Assembly: GCA_033239525.1 (NCBI GenBank)
Contig: BSYO01000005.1
Location: 29,109,341-29,173,340, forward strand
Origin: Nepenthes gracilis
Taxonomy: Eukaryota; Streptophyta; Magnoliopsida; Caryophyllales; Nepenthaceae
Reading direction: 5' to 3'
Length of the DNA stretch: 64,000 nucleotides
Each line of letters begins with the position of its first letter. The stretch's first letter is position 1. Below the pieces are notes generated by a model. It saw only the letters and a program-made list of their open reading frames with translations, was not told where the DNA came from and did no database searches. Positions 11,886-24,130 of this stretch are shown piece after piece. The translations under genes and the position numbers were made by a program.

Positions 11886-12690
11886 CTCATGCCAATGATT
11901 ATGATGTTGATAATGTTGCTTGACAACATGTGTTACATTGCTATAAACCTCCTCTATTAAAGACAATCCAAAAAAATGATGTTAGAGATATTCATTTTTT
12001 GCAATTCAAAAAATAAAGATAGTTTAGCTTTTTTTTTTTCCTTTGAATGAAATTAATTTTCCACTATTACTGCCAACTCATCACTGTCATTAGTACCCCA
12101 CCAGCACACGGGTAACTGCCCCCCTACTTTGGGGGTGTTGAGTTAAACCAAATTGAACAATAGAAGCACATATTTAATAATTGATATAATTGACTTGACC
12201 AAGTGCTAATATATATGTAGTACTTGCATAGTCAGATATTCCTACTTCTAAACATGGAGGGTGGCTAATGCCGGCATGTGGGGGATTTGTTCTCCAATGG
12301 GAGAGTTGGAAGCATTATTTTTATTGATTGGAAAAACTTGGTTTTGTGTCTAGTTCAACAAAGACAGCTTTTTAGTTTTGTGTTTCAATCCAACTGATTG
12401 ACTGTAGTTTTGATTCACTTTGCCCACTTGCTAAACATCACATAATGAGCTATTTAAAAATTTTAGTTTCTAGCTTTTTCTTATCTTTTGTGACTACTGT
12501 TAAAAATAAAAAATAGTATTATTGAGAAGGCAAAAAAATAAAAATATGAAAAGAAAATTTTTTAAGGGCTGGGCTATGCAATAAATGAAAATTCTCCTCT
12601 AATATTGCTTCAACAAGGTCATTAGATACCATCAACTATATAGTGTTAAGACTTAGGATCACTCTCGTGTGGAAGGTAGGCCATGGTAAT
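11886..12690. other. AT-rich intergenic stretch, nothing recognised
   Basis: Only homopolymer runs and short spurious frames are visible. Confidence 0.5.
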
Positions 12691-12812
12691 ATTCACTTGG
12701 CCAGAATGGAAGTATGCCGGAATGGTGTTTATTTGATCGAAATGGAAGTAGGTCGAAATGGTTTACATTTGGTCGGAATGAATAAAGGCAAAATAGTATA
12801 CTTGGCCAAAGA
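12691..12812 (+). repeat. Imperfect 36-bp tandem repeat, about 3.3 copies
   Basis: Units aligned on the TTGG/TTGA anchor start near 12694, 12730, 12766 and 12800 and share AATGGAAGTA and GAATGG motifs. Because 36 is a multiple of three, the plus frame shows a 12-residue periodicity (HLARMEVCRNG, YLIEMEVGRNG, HLVGMNKG). There is no other evidence that it is translated. Confidence 0.7.
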
Positions 12813-13179
12813 GATAGAGAAGTAAAAAAGAGAAAAATGTAAGAGAGAATACAAGGAGTAGCCATTTTTACTCTTACATTTTGCTCGTGTTTCTGTTTTC
12901 AGTTCTATAAGGGTTTGTGTAGCCAAAGGATTTTTGTAACCAAACATATATAGTAAAATTATTTATGGACTAAGTATCCCGTAATTTTTCTTTTTTATTC
13001 AGAAGAGAATTTTTCATAATGAGCCCCTCAATTTATAGCAAGTGAAAGGATCGATAAGCCATTAAATACTAGAAATTTCCCATGTCAGCAAATCTGTAAA
13101 AAATCACGGATGCAGAATAATCATGTCAAAATTGGTAAGGTAGGGAATCAGAGGACGGCCTGGGAAAGGGATGAAAGAG

Positions 13180-14153
13180 GATAACAATAAGGCACGTCAC
13201 GTCCCATCCATGAACATACTAGGGGCTGAAAATGTAAACCACCCGACATAAGGAGCTAGTGATGTGGACGATAAAAATAGGTCTGCCCAACACGAAGGCC
13301 CACGGACTAGAAGCGAGCCCAGAGGGTGTCCGACCTGTAGGCTCAAGGGCCCAACGGCCAGCCGAGCAATCCCAAGTTGACCTCAGCCTAATCAGGATGG
13401 CCGACAGTCCTCATCCCACACGCTAAAGATCACTTGCTTTAACTAGCATAACACTCCGAATATTGCCTTCGATCGTAATCTTTCCCAGAATGACAACTCT
13501 AACTCCACAAATCTCTCATAGTGGCAACTCCATATCCGCCTCGTCCAGCATCTCCTCAAATAAAGAAGGAATTCTCTTGACTGATCATGGTTGCCCTAAT
13601 TGACGCTCACAATCCTCATGCCAGCTTGTCAAATTTGCACAACCAATTGGTGGCTAGCCATAGCGTCCAAGTAGGGTTGAGTTAGCCCAAAGATTATAAA
13701 AAACTCTTGAAACAAACTCTAAAGGAGAGGCTTTTAGACATGCTTCCTCTCAAGCTTAGACGCACCCACAAATACTCATACACAATAACTCTCAAAAGAC
13801 CTCTTTCTGTCCAAAAGAACCTTAAAAGAATTCCCCTACAATTCTTGCTCCTTCAATCTCAAAGTCGCTCTACACCAAGCACAACTTTTAAGTTAGACTC
13901 AAAACCCGCATTCTTACATTATCACGCATACCCCTCATCTCTGTACCTTTTCATCTTTTGAGGAAGATTACTAACTTGAGTATTGGATGATAAATCAGGG
14001 CGTGAGTTTCGCTAATCCTTTAACTTCTTATTTTTGAGTTGTGGTGTGTAGGATCCAAGTTGTAGAAGACGGAGACCGAACTCGCATCAGTTTGATTCGA
14101 AGACCAAGCGACACCTTAATAAGTTAGTGATCTGAATTCATGACGCATCAACA
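13180..14153 (+). repeat. LTR-like relic ending GACGCATCAACA
   Basis: It is GC-richer than its surroundings and ends GACGCATCAACA at 14153, with the motifs GTGTAGGATCCAAGTT and GACCAAGCGACACC just before. The same end structure is found at 31484. CCATC(C/A)ATGAACAT at about 13205 matches a similar string near 30410. I infer a solo or truncated LTR of a Tat/Ogre-like family. No target duplication was found, so the left end is approximate. Confidence 0.4.
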
Positions 14154-15600
14154 TTATAATTTTTTGACTTTAAATAATGAATTATTCCATATAAAATATA
14201 CATATCATATTGTTAACTTTTATATTAAAGATATTTTATATTTTTATTTCTCATTATATGAAAAAATACATAATATTATTCTATTTATTAGAACACTATT
14301 TTTTCCAAGAGTAATAGTTTAGGATATTATATCGATATTCTTTTCAAGAGTAGGAATTTAGAATACTATACCAACAAAATAAGCTTACTAACAAGAAGAC
14401 GAAAATCGACTACCTAATAAGATGGTTGACTTACTAGATATTAGAGACTACGTATTTTTTTTATTCTATTTTAACCATCTTTTACAATAAAAATATTCTA
14501 ATAGTCAAACAGCTTATGAATACTGATTGGAAGACAATTGAAATGATTAAATATTTAATAAAAATATTTTATTTTACTACCAATAAACTTACAAATGCCT
14601 ATTAAATCATCTAAAATTTACTATTAAGCCAATTATTATCATTTATTGATAATTTTATACTTTATTAAAATGATTATGTTTTTTTTTTGAATAATAACAG
14701 TAATATATGTAAATATAAAATTAAAAAAATAATTTTAAATTATCAAAGTTATTAAAAATAGAATATTTACTAATATTATTTAATTATATTTAAAAAAAAT
14801 TAATTATTAACTAGCTTATCTTACTATAATAATAGACCACTATATAAATTTGCATAAAATATATATCTATTTTGGAGAATTCTAAACTAATATAGGGATG
14901 CCCAACAACACTGAAAAAATAAAAGTTAGCATTCATTAAAATCTACATAAAATGTGTGACTTACATGTACAACAATCAACACAAAAATTATTTATTTCAA
15001 CCGTAGAAGTAATAGTAGCAAGTGTAATCGACCATATTTACTTTCTTTAGTACAGACCCGACATAAAACATAACAACTTAGTAAAAATATAACACAAATT
15101 AAACTTATTCACAATTTATAATCTGATCATATTGTCAATTTCATAAGTAACAGATTAGAATTCAAGAAATTGGATTAATAGATAGCTAATGAGCATGCAT
15201 TTTCTATATTCATACCAATGATAAATTCTCTTAACCCTACCAACAAATACAAAAAATTAGCCTTCAAAATTGAAAGCCGAATGGTTGGCGAAATGAGCTA
15301 GATAATATTAAAGACAATATAAATCTACATCTTTTTGTAGAATTAGTTAGGCATAAGAGATCAAATAAAAAATACGATCATTTAGAATTCTAGTGAAGGT
15401 AATAACTCCAAAAACAATAGTAATGAAAATATAAGTAAAATTTAAAAACATATAAGTTATTATTATATGTATTTTTTTACTTTTATAAATTATAATATTA
15501 AAAATATTTAATAAAATAAATAAAATAAAAAAATATATTTTTATAATATTTTATATAATTTTATTTTTTTATATATTTTTTATTTTTTTATATTAGGACT
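14154..15600. other. Very AT-rich intergenic stretch, nothing recognised
   Basis: Long A/T runs with no open frame of coding character. A short coding-looking frame follows at 15691-15927 and is treated as a finding only. Confidence 0.5.
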
Positions 15601-15929
15601 GTGCCTCGTGCCTAAAGGCACGCCATGTCCAACTCAAGTGAGCTGTATGTTGTGTTGGGTTGAGATATTTTTATTCCGTGTGATGTCAGCATGGCACAAT
15701 TATATACCAACGGCTGGCACAATCTATTTAATAATATTAGAACAAATGACATCTCAATGGACCACGCGGAGAGATTGCTGGGCGAGCTGCATCAGCGACA
15801 GCTCCCGAAGAATAAGTTTGTTCCCCTCTTCGTGTGTTCATTGCTCGCATTTTTTGCAGAGAAGGGACAAATAGAAGTGGCGTCAGTCTCACGAGAAAAC
15901 ATGCTTGACTTCAAAGTCACTATATAGTT

Positions 15930-16272
15930 GTCAACAGTATATCAAGCTACCAGAATGAGCAGCAGCACCACACCTTGTTTCGCCTCTCCTACTACAATGT
16001 GATGATCACACTAATACAATGAGTTAAAAAGGAAATGAAACGAGCCCCATTCCTATGCAAACTTTCCAGATGCCAAGTCCAATACCACCAAGTGCACAGC
16101 TGCTCAATTCTAAGAGCTTTGTAGACAGAAATATGGCTCCCAGAAAAAAGGAAAAAAATTAAACATGGAGGAATCCCCACGGATCACATCTTTAAGGATT
16201 TTCAATCAATTTACACGATTTACAGCCTTGGAAGAGTTACTGTATTTTTGGTTTTTCTGATTCTGAAGAATC
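15930..16272 (-). other. Probable 3'UTR of the UBTD-like gene
   Basis: This lies immediately downstream, on the minus strand, of the TGA at 16275-16273. The 3' end is not defined by a clear poly(A) signal. Confidence 0.4.
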
Positions 16273-16337
16273 TCAACTATCTCGGATCAAATTAGTTGGC
16301 TCACTCAAAACGTATTTTGGTAATTCATACTTGGCAC
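16273..16337 (-). CDS. UBTD-like protein, exon 4 (C-terminus)
   Basis: The acceptor CTGCAG (16343-16338) is followed by the end of the Gly93 codon and then AKYELPKYVLSEPTNLIRDS and TGA. The motif YELPKYVLSEPTNL is a hallmark of the plant family C-terminus. The preceding intron is only 91 bp. Confidence 0.93.
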
Positions 16338-16428
16338 CTGCAGAAGAAAATTTTGACAGTATAAAGGTAAATGTAAAATAAACCAAAAGGTCAACATGGA
16401 GCAACTAATAGTCCCTCGAATAGAGCAC

Positions 16429-16548
16429 CTCTCTCATCATAGCAAACAGTCAGGTCGGGGTTTTGAACAATTATACCAGCACTGCCAATAATTGCCTGTG
16501 CAAGAGTCAAATCAGCCTCAGCAGCTGCTCGAAGAGCATCCCAAATCT
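16429..16548 (-). CDS. UBTD-like protein, exon 3 (core of the domain)
   Basis: The acceptor CCTTAGCAG precedes 120 bp encoding IWDALRAAAEADLTLAQAII followed by a stretch ending DLTVCYDER (residues 54-92). EIWDALRAAA and CYDE(R/L)G are conserved from plants to animals in the DC-UbP/UBTD2 domain. The exon ends G|GTGCTC, a weak but GT-containing donor whose position is fixed by the protein match. The upstream intron is 34.5 kb. Confidence 0.93.
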
Positions 16549-16989
16549 CTGCTAAGGAAGCAGAATAAATCCTTTAGCTAAAGCTCAAGAGAAATGTGAA
16601 CAGGGGGGAAAAAAACAAAAGCTAGTGAGCATGACAGTATCTCCATGGATGTTCATTAACCAAGGGAATTAGAATATATTAGTCAAATCTGAAAATAGCT
16701 CTTCCAAAGAATTCTAAAACATACAACACAAGCAATAATCAATTGTGCAGTGGGACAAATTACTCAGAAAATATGCAACTCTTACTAATCCTACATTTGA
16801 ACATACGAGTGCCCAGCTCAACCTTCCACATACCAATTGTGAAGCACCAACAGCTCCCTACGCACAGGCTTCATGAATAATTAGAAAAATCATCAAAATC
16901 CAGCACTCATAGTTGCAACTGATGCATGGCACTAACATCAGGATTGCACAGCTGAATCACAACCCCAGACAAATAATCTGATGACTCAG

Positions 16990-17310
16990 TAGCACAATTA
17001 TTGAAGGTTTGATATCTAAAAGATTTTGGAAACATGGAATGAAATATTGATCAATTTATATCGGTATCTAACTCCCCAATTGATATCGCAACAAAGTTGT
17101 GTACATTATGAATATCGGCTGATAAACCCGATATTTTTCGTTTTTTTGGCTATATATCAGCTAGCTGATTTCCTGCCAGGATATGATACATAGAAAATTT
17201 TTCATATTTGATATGTCCAATACAGATGCGTAATGACTTATGTCCAATACTAATAATACTGTAACTGATACTGATAGCGATACCAATGTTTTCAACCATA
17301 TTTGGAAGCA
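16990..17310. repeat. CGATA/TATCG-rich dispersed repeat
   Basis: Many GATATC, ATCGG and GATAC motifs occur together, followed by wording close to TTTTCAACCAT. A segment of the same character lies at 55915-56210 in intron 1. It resembles short dispersed plant repeats, possibly MITE-like, but no terminal inverted repeat was demonstrated. Confidence 0.35.
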
Positions 17311-17403
17311 TACTTCAATAATAACCAAGATTATCAGATTAAGTCCTAAAGACTCAAATTTCCAATTACTTCTCCTAAATGAATATTCCAAGATTCAGTT
17401 TAA

Positions 17404-17814
17404 TGTTAGGTGATAGATAACACAAAATTAATAAAAGGACAGAATATAACATGGTTTGGCTAATTTAGCCTACATCCATGACCAAAGGAGAGAACTATAT
17501 AAACGTGAACTTTTACAACCCTATGAATAATTTCCCTCTCAACCCTCACGGAGTTTTCTCACACTTTCCTGAGTTTCTCTCAGCCTCACCACGCACCACA
17601 CAACTCTATCAATAATTAGCCTTTGCTTTTTCTTTTTCTTTTTTTTCAGATTTTCTCTACACATTTTTTTCTCAAACTCTGGGTATAGTGATGGAAGGAA
17701 GATGTTGAAATTCCTTGTCATTGAAGATGTGGGATTACAGAAATATGAGAAAGATGAAGGATTAGAGAAGTGAAAACATTTAGGAGATATAAAGTGTGGA
17801 CTCTTCAATTCTCA
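17404..17814 (-). repeat. 3' LTR of the Tork-like element
   Basis: On the minus strand it begins TGAGAATTGAAG directly after a GGTGTGGAGGG polypurine tract and ends CACCTAACA. Short terminal TG...CA and the 411-bp length fit Tork-type LTRs. The matching 5' LTR is absent. Confidence 0.75.
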
Positions 17815-20800
17815 CCCTCCACACCTATAGAAATTAATGCCATTAGTTGGTGTCCACTCCAGCTTTGTCTTTACATAGCTAAGCTTCTCATGAATCAAAA
17901 CCTTTGTTAACATGTCAGCTAAATTCTCATTTGCATATACTTTCACAAGTTTCAATAGTTGTTGCTCCATCACTTGGCATATCCAATATGTGAACATCAA
18001 TATGTTTTATGTAGGAATGGTACATTGAATTCTTGCTCAAATCAAGAACATGAAGACTGTCACAATGCAACTTATACTCCTTATGTCTGATTTCTAGCTC
18101 TTAGAGAAGATGTTTGATCCACAGCATTTACTTGCCAACTTCCATTGTGGAGATGTACTTAGCTACTACTGTAGACAAAGTGACAGTTCTGCAATTTGGA
18201 GTGCCATGACATATCTCCTTCTAAAAAAGTGAACAAGAATGCTAATGTAAACTTCTTCCTATCAAGATCTCCTATCATATCAACATCTGAAAACCCTTCC
18301 ACAACTAGTTCAGCTCCCTCATAACAAAGACATAACGTTGACATGTTCTTAAGGTACCTAAGAATCCACTTCATTATTTCCCAATGTGCCTTCCTAGTAT
18401 CGGAAAGGAATTTGGTCGCAACACCAACAACATGAGCTATATTGGGTCTTGTACACACTACTGCAAACAATCAACTTGCCGACTACTGAATAATAGGAAA
18501 GGACTACCGTTTCTTCCATCTCCTTTCTTGACAAGGGACACGAGCTCATACTCGCTTCGAAGTGATTAGCCAATGAAGTCCTAACTGGCTTGGCATTTCT
18601 CATACTGAATTTTTTGATAACTTGTTTAGCATATTTTTCCTGAGACAACCACAACTTGCATTTCTTCCTATCTCAAACAATCTTCATCCCTAGGATCTAT
18701 TGAGCTACGCCCAAGTCTTTCATATTGAAGAACTTTGGATAACTCCTTCAACTTGTTAATGTTGATAGCACTTGACTAACTACTAGCATGTGGTCTATAT
18801 AAAGGACAACAATAAAACTTCCATAAGAAAATCTCTTAATGTACATATATTGATATGTTGTAGCTCTATTGAAATTATGACCCGCCACAAATGAGTCAAA
18901 CTTCTTATACCATTGCTTCATTACTTGCTTGAAGTCATAGAGGCTTTTCTTCAATTTACAAACTAAGTGCTCCTTCCTATAAATTTAAATCCTTCTAGTT
19001 GCTCAATATAAATGTCTTCCTCTAGATTTTCATGGAAAAAAGCGATCTTTACATCCATGTGTTTAACAATTCAAATCCAAACTAGGTACTAATTCGAGAA
19101 TAGCAAGAACTAAAGTAATCTACACAACAAGTGAGAAAATCTCATCAAAATCAATTCCTTTATTATGTTGGAATCCTTTGACAACTAACCAAGCCTTATC
19201 GTTCGTTAGTTTTCCATTGCTATCCTTTTTAGCTTGAACACCCATTTGTCTTTTAGAGTTTTCTGGCCTCAAGGAAGTTTGAACAGATCATGAGTTTAAT
19301 TTTTCTACAAGGAGCTCGTCTCTTCTTTCATAGCTGCTACTCGTTAATCTTTAGTCAGATAAAATTGAACTCTACTAAAATTCTTTGGCTCCTCTGCATC
19401 TTAAGCAGAATGTAGTCTGATTTTGGATATTTTCTCAAAGATGTCAATGGGTGACCTCTTTCCAATCTTAGTAGTTGAGGTGCATCAATTGGTTATTATC
19501 CTACAGCTTTTGGTAAAGGGGGATGTAGCTTCCCCTGCTCAACAATCTATTCCACTTTTCTTTCTGGTTCCAGAACGTCACCTATACCTCATCATGATCA
19601 TGTTAAGTTGTGTTGGTATAGATTCTGAAACAATAACCGGAGGCATTTGAACCACTAGACCTTGTGGGCTTTTCAAAATCTTCGTATGTTTGATTCTCAA
19701 ACAGCACCCCTACTTCAGATAATCCTCTTTCCCAGCAGGTCCCATAGCATGTATTTAAATTCATCATATTCGTAGCCAATGAAGATACATGGAGTGGACT
19801 TAATGTTTAGCTTTTGTCGTAATTTTTTTAATATATGTGCAAAAGCCTTGCATCCAAATACCTTCATGTGAAAATATGAGACTTTCCTCCCAAACCACTT
19901 CTCATGGACTTCAAATTTCAATGGAACAAAAGTTGTTCCATTGATAAGATAGCTAGCAACACATGGCTTCTCCTTCAAATGACTTAGGTAGCCTTGCTAC
20001 ACTAAGCATAAATCTAACTTTCTCAACAATGGTCCAAATCATTCTTTTAGCGGTATCTTTGTGCTGTGTGGTTCAAGGGATTGTCTTCTCATGGTAGACG
20101 CCATGCTCAGAATAGTATACGTTGAACTCCCTAGACAAATACTCACCTCCATTCTTTGCTCGGAGGAACTTCGACTTCTTCCCATTTTCTTACAGAAAGC
20201 ATCATCAATAAAGGTCACAAAGTACCCATTGTCACCTAGCGATTCTTCTTTAATAAGACCATATACATCATAGTGTACCACGGTTATCAACTCTGGTCTT
20301 CGCTTTGTTGGAGAATTGAAGGAGACTCCACGTTGCTTTCCAAGTAAACGATGTTCACCATGGTTTATGACAATACCCTTGTCGATGGTGATTAATTCCT
20401 TTTTAGCCTACGTGACCAACCCTTTCTCCCCCATGTGGCCAAGTCTCTTATGCCACAAATTTGTTGATGCCTCATCTTCAACTACATTAAGGCTATCAAA
20501 ATGCACTTTCACATTAGTTTTGCTTGAAGTGTTACAAATGTACCTACAAGCAATAACTATAACTCCTTAAGCAAGTCTCTAAGTAACACCGTCAAAGTGA
20601 TTGTCATAACTCTATTGATCCAGAGTTGTGACGGAAATAAGATTTAGCCCAAGGTCAAACACGTCTAATATCTTTCAGCACCATGGTACGACCAATGTTT
20701 GTCTTGATTTACACATCTCGAACACCCACAATATTAGAGAAATTTGAATTCCCCATCTTTACAATACCACAATCTTTGGTTTTGAATGACGTAAAGAATT

Positions 20801-20990
20801 CCTTATGAAGAATGGCATTGTAAGAAACAGTCATGTTTACCACCCATTGAGCATCCTAGCTTGAAAATGCAAAGGAATATTGTTTCATATGCTGATACAA
20901 CTAAAATACTCTTTGAAAAGTGACTAAGGTCTTACTATCATCTTACTTTGGTTGGCACTGCTTTGTCCTAGTTCTCTTTGCAATTTTTAG
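17815..20990 (-). pseudogene. Degenerate copia gag-pol remnant
   Basis: Minus-strand landmarks in order are EGHIKKNC (gag knuckle, about 20990), VKMGNSNFSNIVG (after the protease), NLWHKRLGHMGEKGL (GAG-pre-integrase, about 20440), GYFVTFIDDA (integrase, about 20230), VFGCKAFAH and PCIFIGYEYDEF (integrase end, about 19850-19760), QWYKKFDSF and VLYIDHML (RT, 18900-18790), TRPNIAHVVG and SWHSKLQ (RNase H, 18450-18190), and ENLADMLTK near 17920. Frames shift repeatedly between blocks. This is a dead copy. Confidence 0.88.
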
Positions 20991-21066
20991 CAATTCTTTT
21001 TTATGTGGCCTTCAATGCAACATCCCAATCTAGAAATCCGATTATATTAATCTATTAACCTATAAT

Positions 21067-23038
21067 TATAACGCCTAAATTCTAACTATAAATTTTGATG
21101 TCATAAATTAATTTTCAGTCCATTTGAAAATAATTATATAATGAAAAATTTGAAGGAAAATTAAATTATGGAAGAAGGCTTGGCACTTGATCAACGGTTA
21201 TATGCATTTTAGGCAAAATGTGTGCACCTGAGGAGTGCCCCTATAGCGCTCATGCGTGGCTCATGATAAAGTGACTGTGTGTGCCTGCAAGTTTGAAAGA
21301 CACTTGATGTGTGTCTGACCAGCGTTCGTGCACTGATTTGTTTATAAAAGTAGTGCTTTCACTATTTTTGGCCATTTTCTACATAAAGGAGAAGGAAAGA
21401 GAGAGAAATGAAAGAAGAGAGAGGAAAAGAAGGAAAGTGATTTTGAAGTATTATTTTACCAAATCTATTAGATTTAAAGATTAATATAAGTATTTTTGAG
21501 CCCGACCTTTAGCTTATTTTAGATTCCTTCTAGTTTTGTTTATGTTTTGTATTTTGAGATGCATGCATATAACCTTCATCTCCCCCATTTAAGTATTGTT
21601 ATATGCATGTGGTTTTTACTGAAAGTTTTGAGGTTTTACTGAACATTTGAGGTTTTTGTTCAATTTGTACCAAATAAAAAAATAATTGAAGTATTATGTT
21701 TATATACATGAATATTTGTAAAATAAAAGTCATGAAAATGTACATTTGGCCTTACATATGGTAGTCCATACATGTGTTTCGATACAGACTTTATTTTGTT
21801 ATTTGATTCGATATTTGTACTTTTTCATAGGGTAGAATATTTTGTATTTGTATTTTTCTTGAGTGGGTTTTGTAATTTTTTGACAGGAAAAAAAATTTTT
21901 AGATATTTATTAGTCTCCTAATTATGTATTTTATTCAAAACTACTGTAAGGAATTGAGTGGAACAATATATTCAAAACACCTAATACATTTAGCCAAACT
22001 TAAGGATTGTACCTGCCATCCACGGGTAGTAAAAGAAAGTGGTGTTTAACCCTATCTATAAGAACAAATACGTAGACAGTTTACTTATAGGTCTAAATAG
22101 TAGTGATCTAGCCTAAAGTTATTAGAATTACATATAACCATTCCTCAAAGTTAGTCTTTTGGTCCTTAATTCTTAGATTTTGGCATGTTTTGGATTTTTG
22201 AGATTGTACTTATATCTGATGTGATATTCGATATGTTTAATTCTTGATATTTGCAGGCTATGATCGTTATTCAGATTTATTTGGATTTGGATTGGACTTT
22301 GGTTTTCGAGCCTTTAGATTCATGATATTAGACTTTTGGATGATTTTGTACATTTGAGCTATTGGGTATTTGCATTTAGATCATGAATTTTGAATATGAA
22401 ATCACATTTGAACATTTGGTATTTGGACCTTTGCAGTTTGAAACATTTGATACATGGAATTTTGTATATGTTTTATTGATTTCAATTTTTTCGTTCTGAT
22501 TTACAAACCTACATTTATTATTATATATGTACATACTTGCTGAAATTCTGACTTAGATTTTACAAATGTTTCTAACCCTTTCAGATTAGAGAATTTTGAA
22601 AACTTGTAGATTTTGAACGAAAGGTGACTTGAAGGTTTGGATTAGTTGTAGTACTATTTTGAATTTGTATCAGAACTTGTAATTGATTTGTATTGGGACT
22701 TTCTTATTGAGGATACCATATTATTTGTTTATTTCGATAGTTACTATTTCAAAAATTTTTGTATTTTGGATATGACAGGCTTATTGTGATGATTTCAATT
22801 TTTGTTAGACATTTTTTCTTGCAGGGTGATTTGGGTTTTTATCAGATTTTATATTGTCTACTGGATAGTGAGTTTGGATTTGTTCCTATGCTTGCTGTGA
22901 GTCAGGATCTTTATTACTTTGAGCTTGGTTCATTCATGTTCAATCTGACCTAGGGCTAAGTCAGACTTTGAAAAGTCTTGAGTATTAAAGGTATATTCAC
23001 ATATAAATAAAATAAGAAATTCGTTTGGGGACGTGACA
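21067..23038 (+). repeat. 5' LTR of gypsy element 1 (1972 bp)
   Basis: It starts TATAACGCC (decayed TGTAATGCC) and ends GGGGACGTGACA. It contains a GC-richer block (21190-21330), a TATA-like TTTATAAAAG at 21341-21350, a GA-rich leader, and the hairpin module near 22010-22110. Confidence 0.8.
21341..21350 (+). promoter_or_regulatory. TATA box of the gypsy 1 LTR
   Basis: TTTATAAAAG lies downstream of the GC-rich block and upstream of a GGCCATTTTCT plus GAGA-rich leader. The 3' LTR has the same box at 27334-27343. Conservation in both copies supports an LTR promoter. Confidence 0.5.
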
Positions 23039-23040
23039 GA

Positions 23041-24130
23041 ATGATATCAAAAATAGTCCTAAGGAAAAGTGTCTTATTTGATTTCGAGGAACTAAACACA
23101 TGTATATTTTACATGATAGGTATCGATATGATAGGGAATAGAGTAGGAAGCAAAGGATTGGGTTTTAGTCAAGAGGATGATTACTCGGCAATGATGGGCT
23201 GTATGAGTGACATTATGGATAGAATAATTCAATGGCAGGATGAGGACTTGGCCGTAAGGAGGATGACTGACTAAGGACATGACATGACACCCTTTGACGA
23301 CTTCACAAATGAGCGTGTTCCGGAGTTCTTAGAGGAATCTGATCCCATTAAGGTGGAAAATTAGATCCATCGAGTTGAGAAGGAGTTTGAGGTGATTAAC
23401 TACTTCGCGGTGAATAAAGTTAAGTTTGCGGCTTATAAACTTGGAGAGGCAAATAGATGGTAGGCTACTCAATGGCGAGTTTTGGGTATGGACAATTACG
23501 AAATTTCGTGGGACATGTTCTTGGAGGCTTCTGTGGAGAAAATTTTCCCTTCAAACATTCAATAGAATAAGGTAGACAAATTCAACTGCTTGAGACAAGG
23601 TAGTAAAATGGTGGCTGAATACAAAGTTCGTTAAGTTGTCCTGCATTACCCCATATGTGGAGGTAGATGAGGCATGGAAAGCCTGGAAGTTCTTGCAAGG
23701 GCTACAAGATTCTATTAGAAAGCAGTTGGTGCCCCTCTAATTGCGGACTTATAGTAAAGTGCTCAATCAAGATCTACTCATCGAGCAAGAGCAATAAAGG
23801 GAGAGGTTTTCCAAGAAGAGAATAACAAGCAAAAGTCAAATCTCAATGGTCAAAGGCTCCCATTCAAGTCCAAGGTGCAGGAGAAAGAGAAGGCAATTGG
23901 GGTCACGTCTTCGTCTATGAAACATCAATATTCTAAGTCAGTGCGTGAATATTGTGGGAAGCATCATGTTGGGAGGCAATGTTATCGGCAAAGTGGAGCT
24001 CGCTTTAATTCTGGCCAAGTTGGCTATATGGTGAAGGATTGCTTATTCCCTCCTAGGCATTCGGAGAAGAAGTTCTATTGCAAGAAGGACGTTTGCAGCG
24101 ACAGTGAAGGATGTAACAATGGACTCATCA
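23041..24130 (+). pseudogene. Gypsy gag remnant with zinc knuckles
   Basis: Frames broken by stops encode the gag core (FTNERVPEFLEESDP, then AYKLGEANRW and SWDMFLEASVEKIFP) and a CCHC-type tail (EYCGKHHVGRQC, then GYMVKDC near 24030). The gene is inactive. Confidence 0.8.
23042..23053 (+). other. Degenerate primer binding site
   Basis: TGATATCAAAAA lies three bases after the LTR end ACGTGACA. It matches the initiator-tRNA-Met type site TGGTATCAGAGC at most positions. Confidence 0.6.

Larger units (their letters stand above)
17404..21016 (-). mobile_element. Tork/Tnt1-like Ty1/copia retrotransposon, 5'-truncated and decayed
   Basis: Read on the minus strand, the element runs from a gag zinc-knuckle remnant at about 21016-20985, through protease, GAG-pre-integrase, integrase, reverse transcriptase and RNase H, to a polypurine tract and a 411-bp 3' LTR. 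The upstream part (5' LTR and most of gag) is missing where the gypsy DNA begins. Domain order (integrase before RT) makes it copia; the spacing and motif text suit the Tork/Tnt1 lineage. It is the only element in intron 2 lying in the same orientation as the host gene. Many stops and frameshifts show that it is inactive. Confidence 0.85.

Noticed and set aside
13018..13060. TGAGCCCCTCAATTTATAGC as left end of the relic ending at 14153
   Set aside because: The flanking bases do not match those after 14153, so no target duplication supports it.
21017..21066. TGCAACATCCCAATCTAGAA as the start of another gypsy LTR
   Set aside because: The word resembles an LTR start, but only 50 bases precede the better supported LTR at 21067 and no partner end or target duplication is visible.
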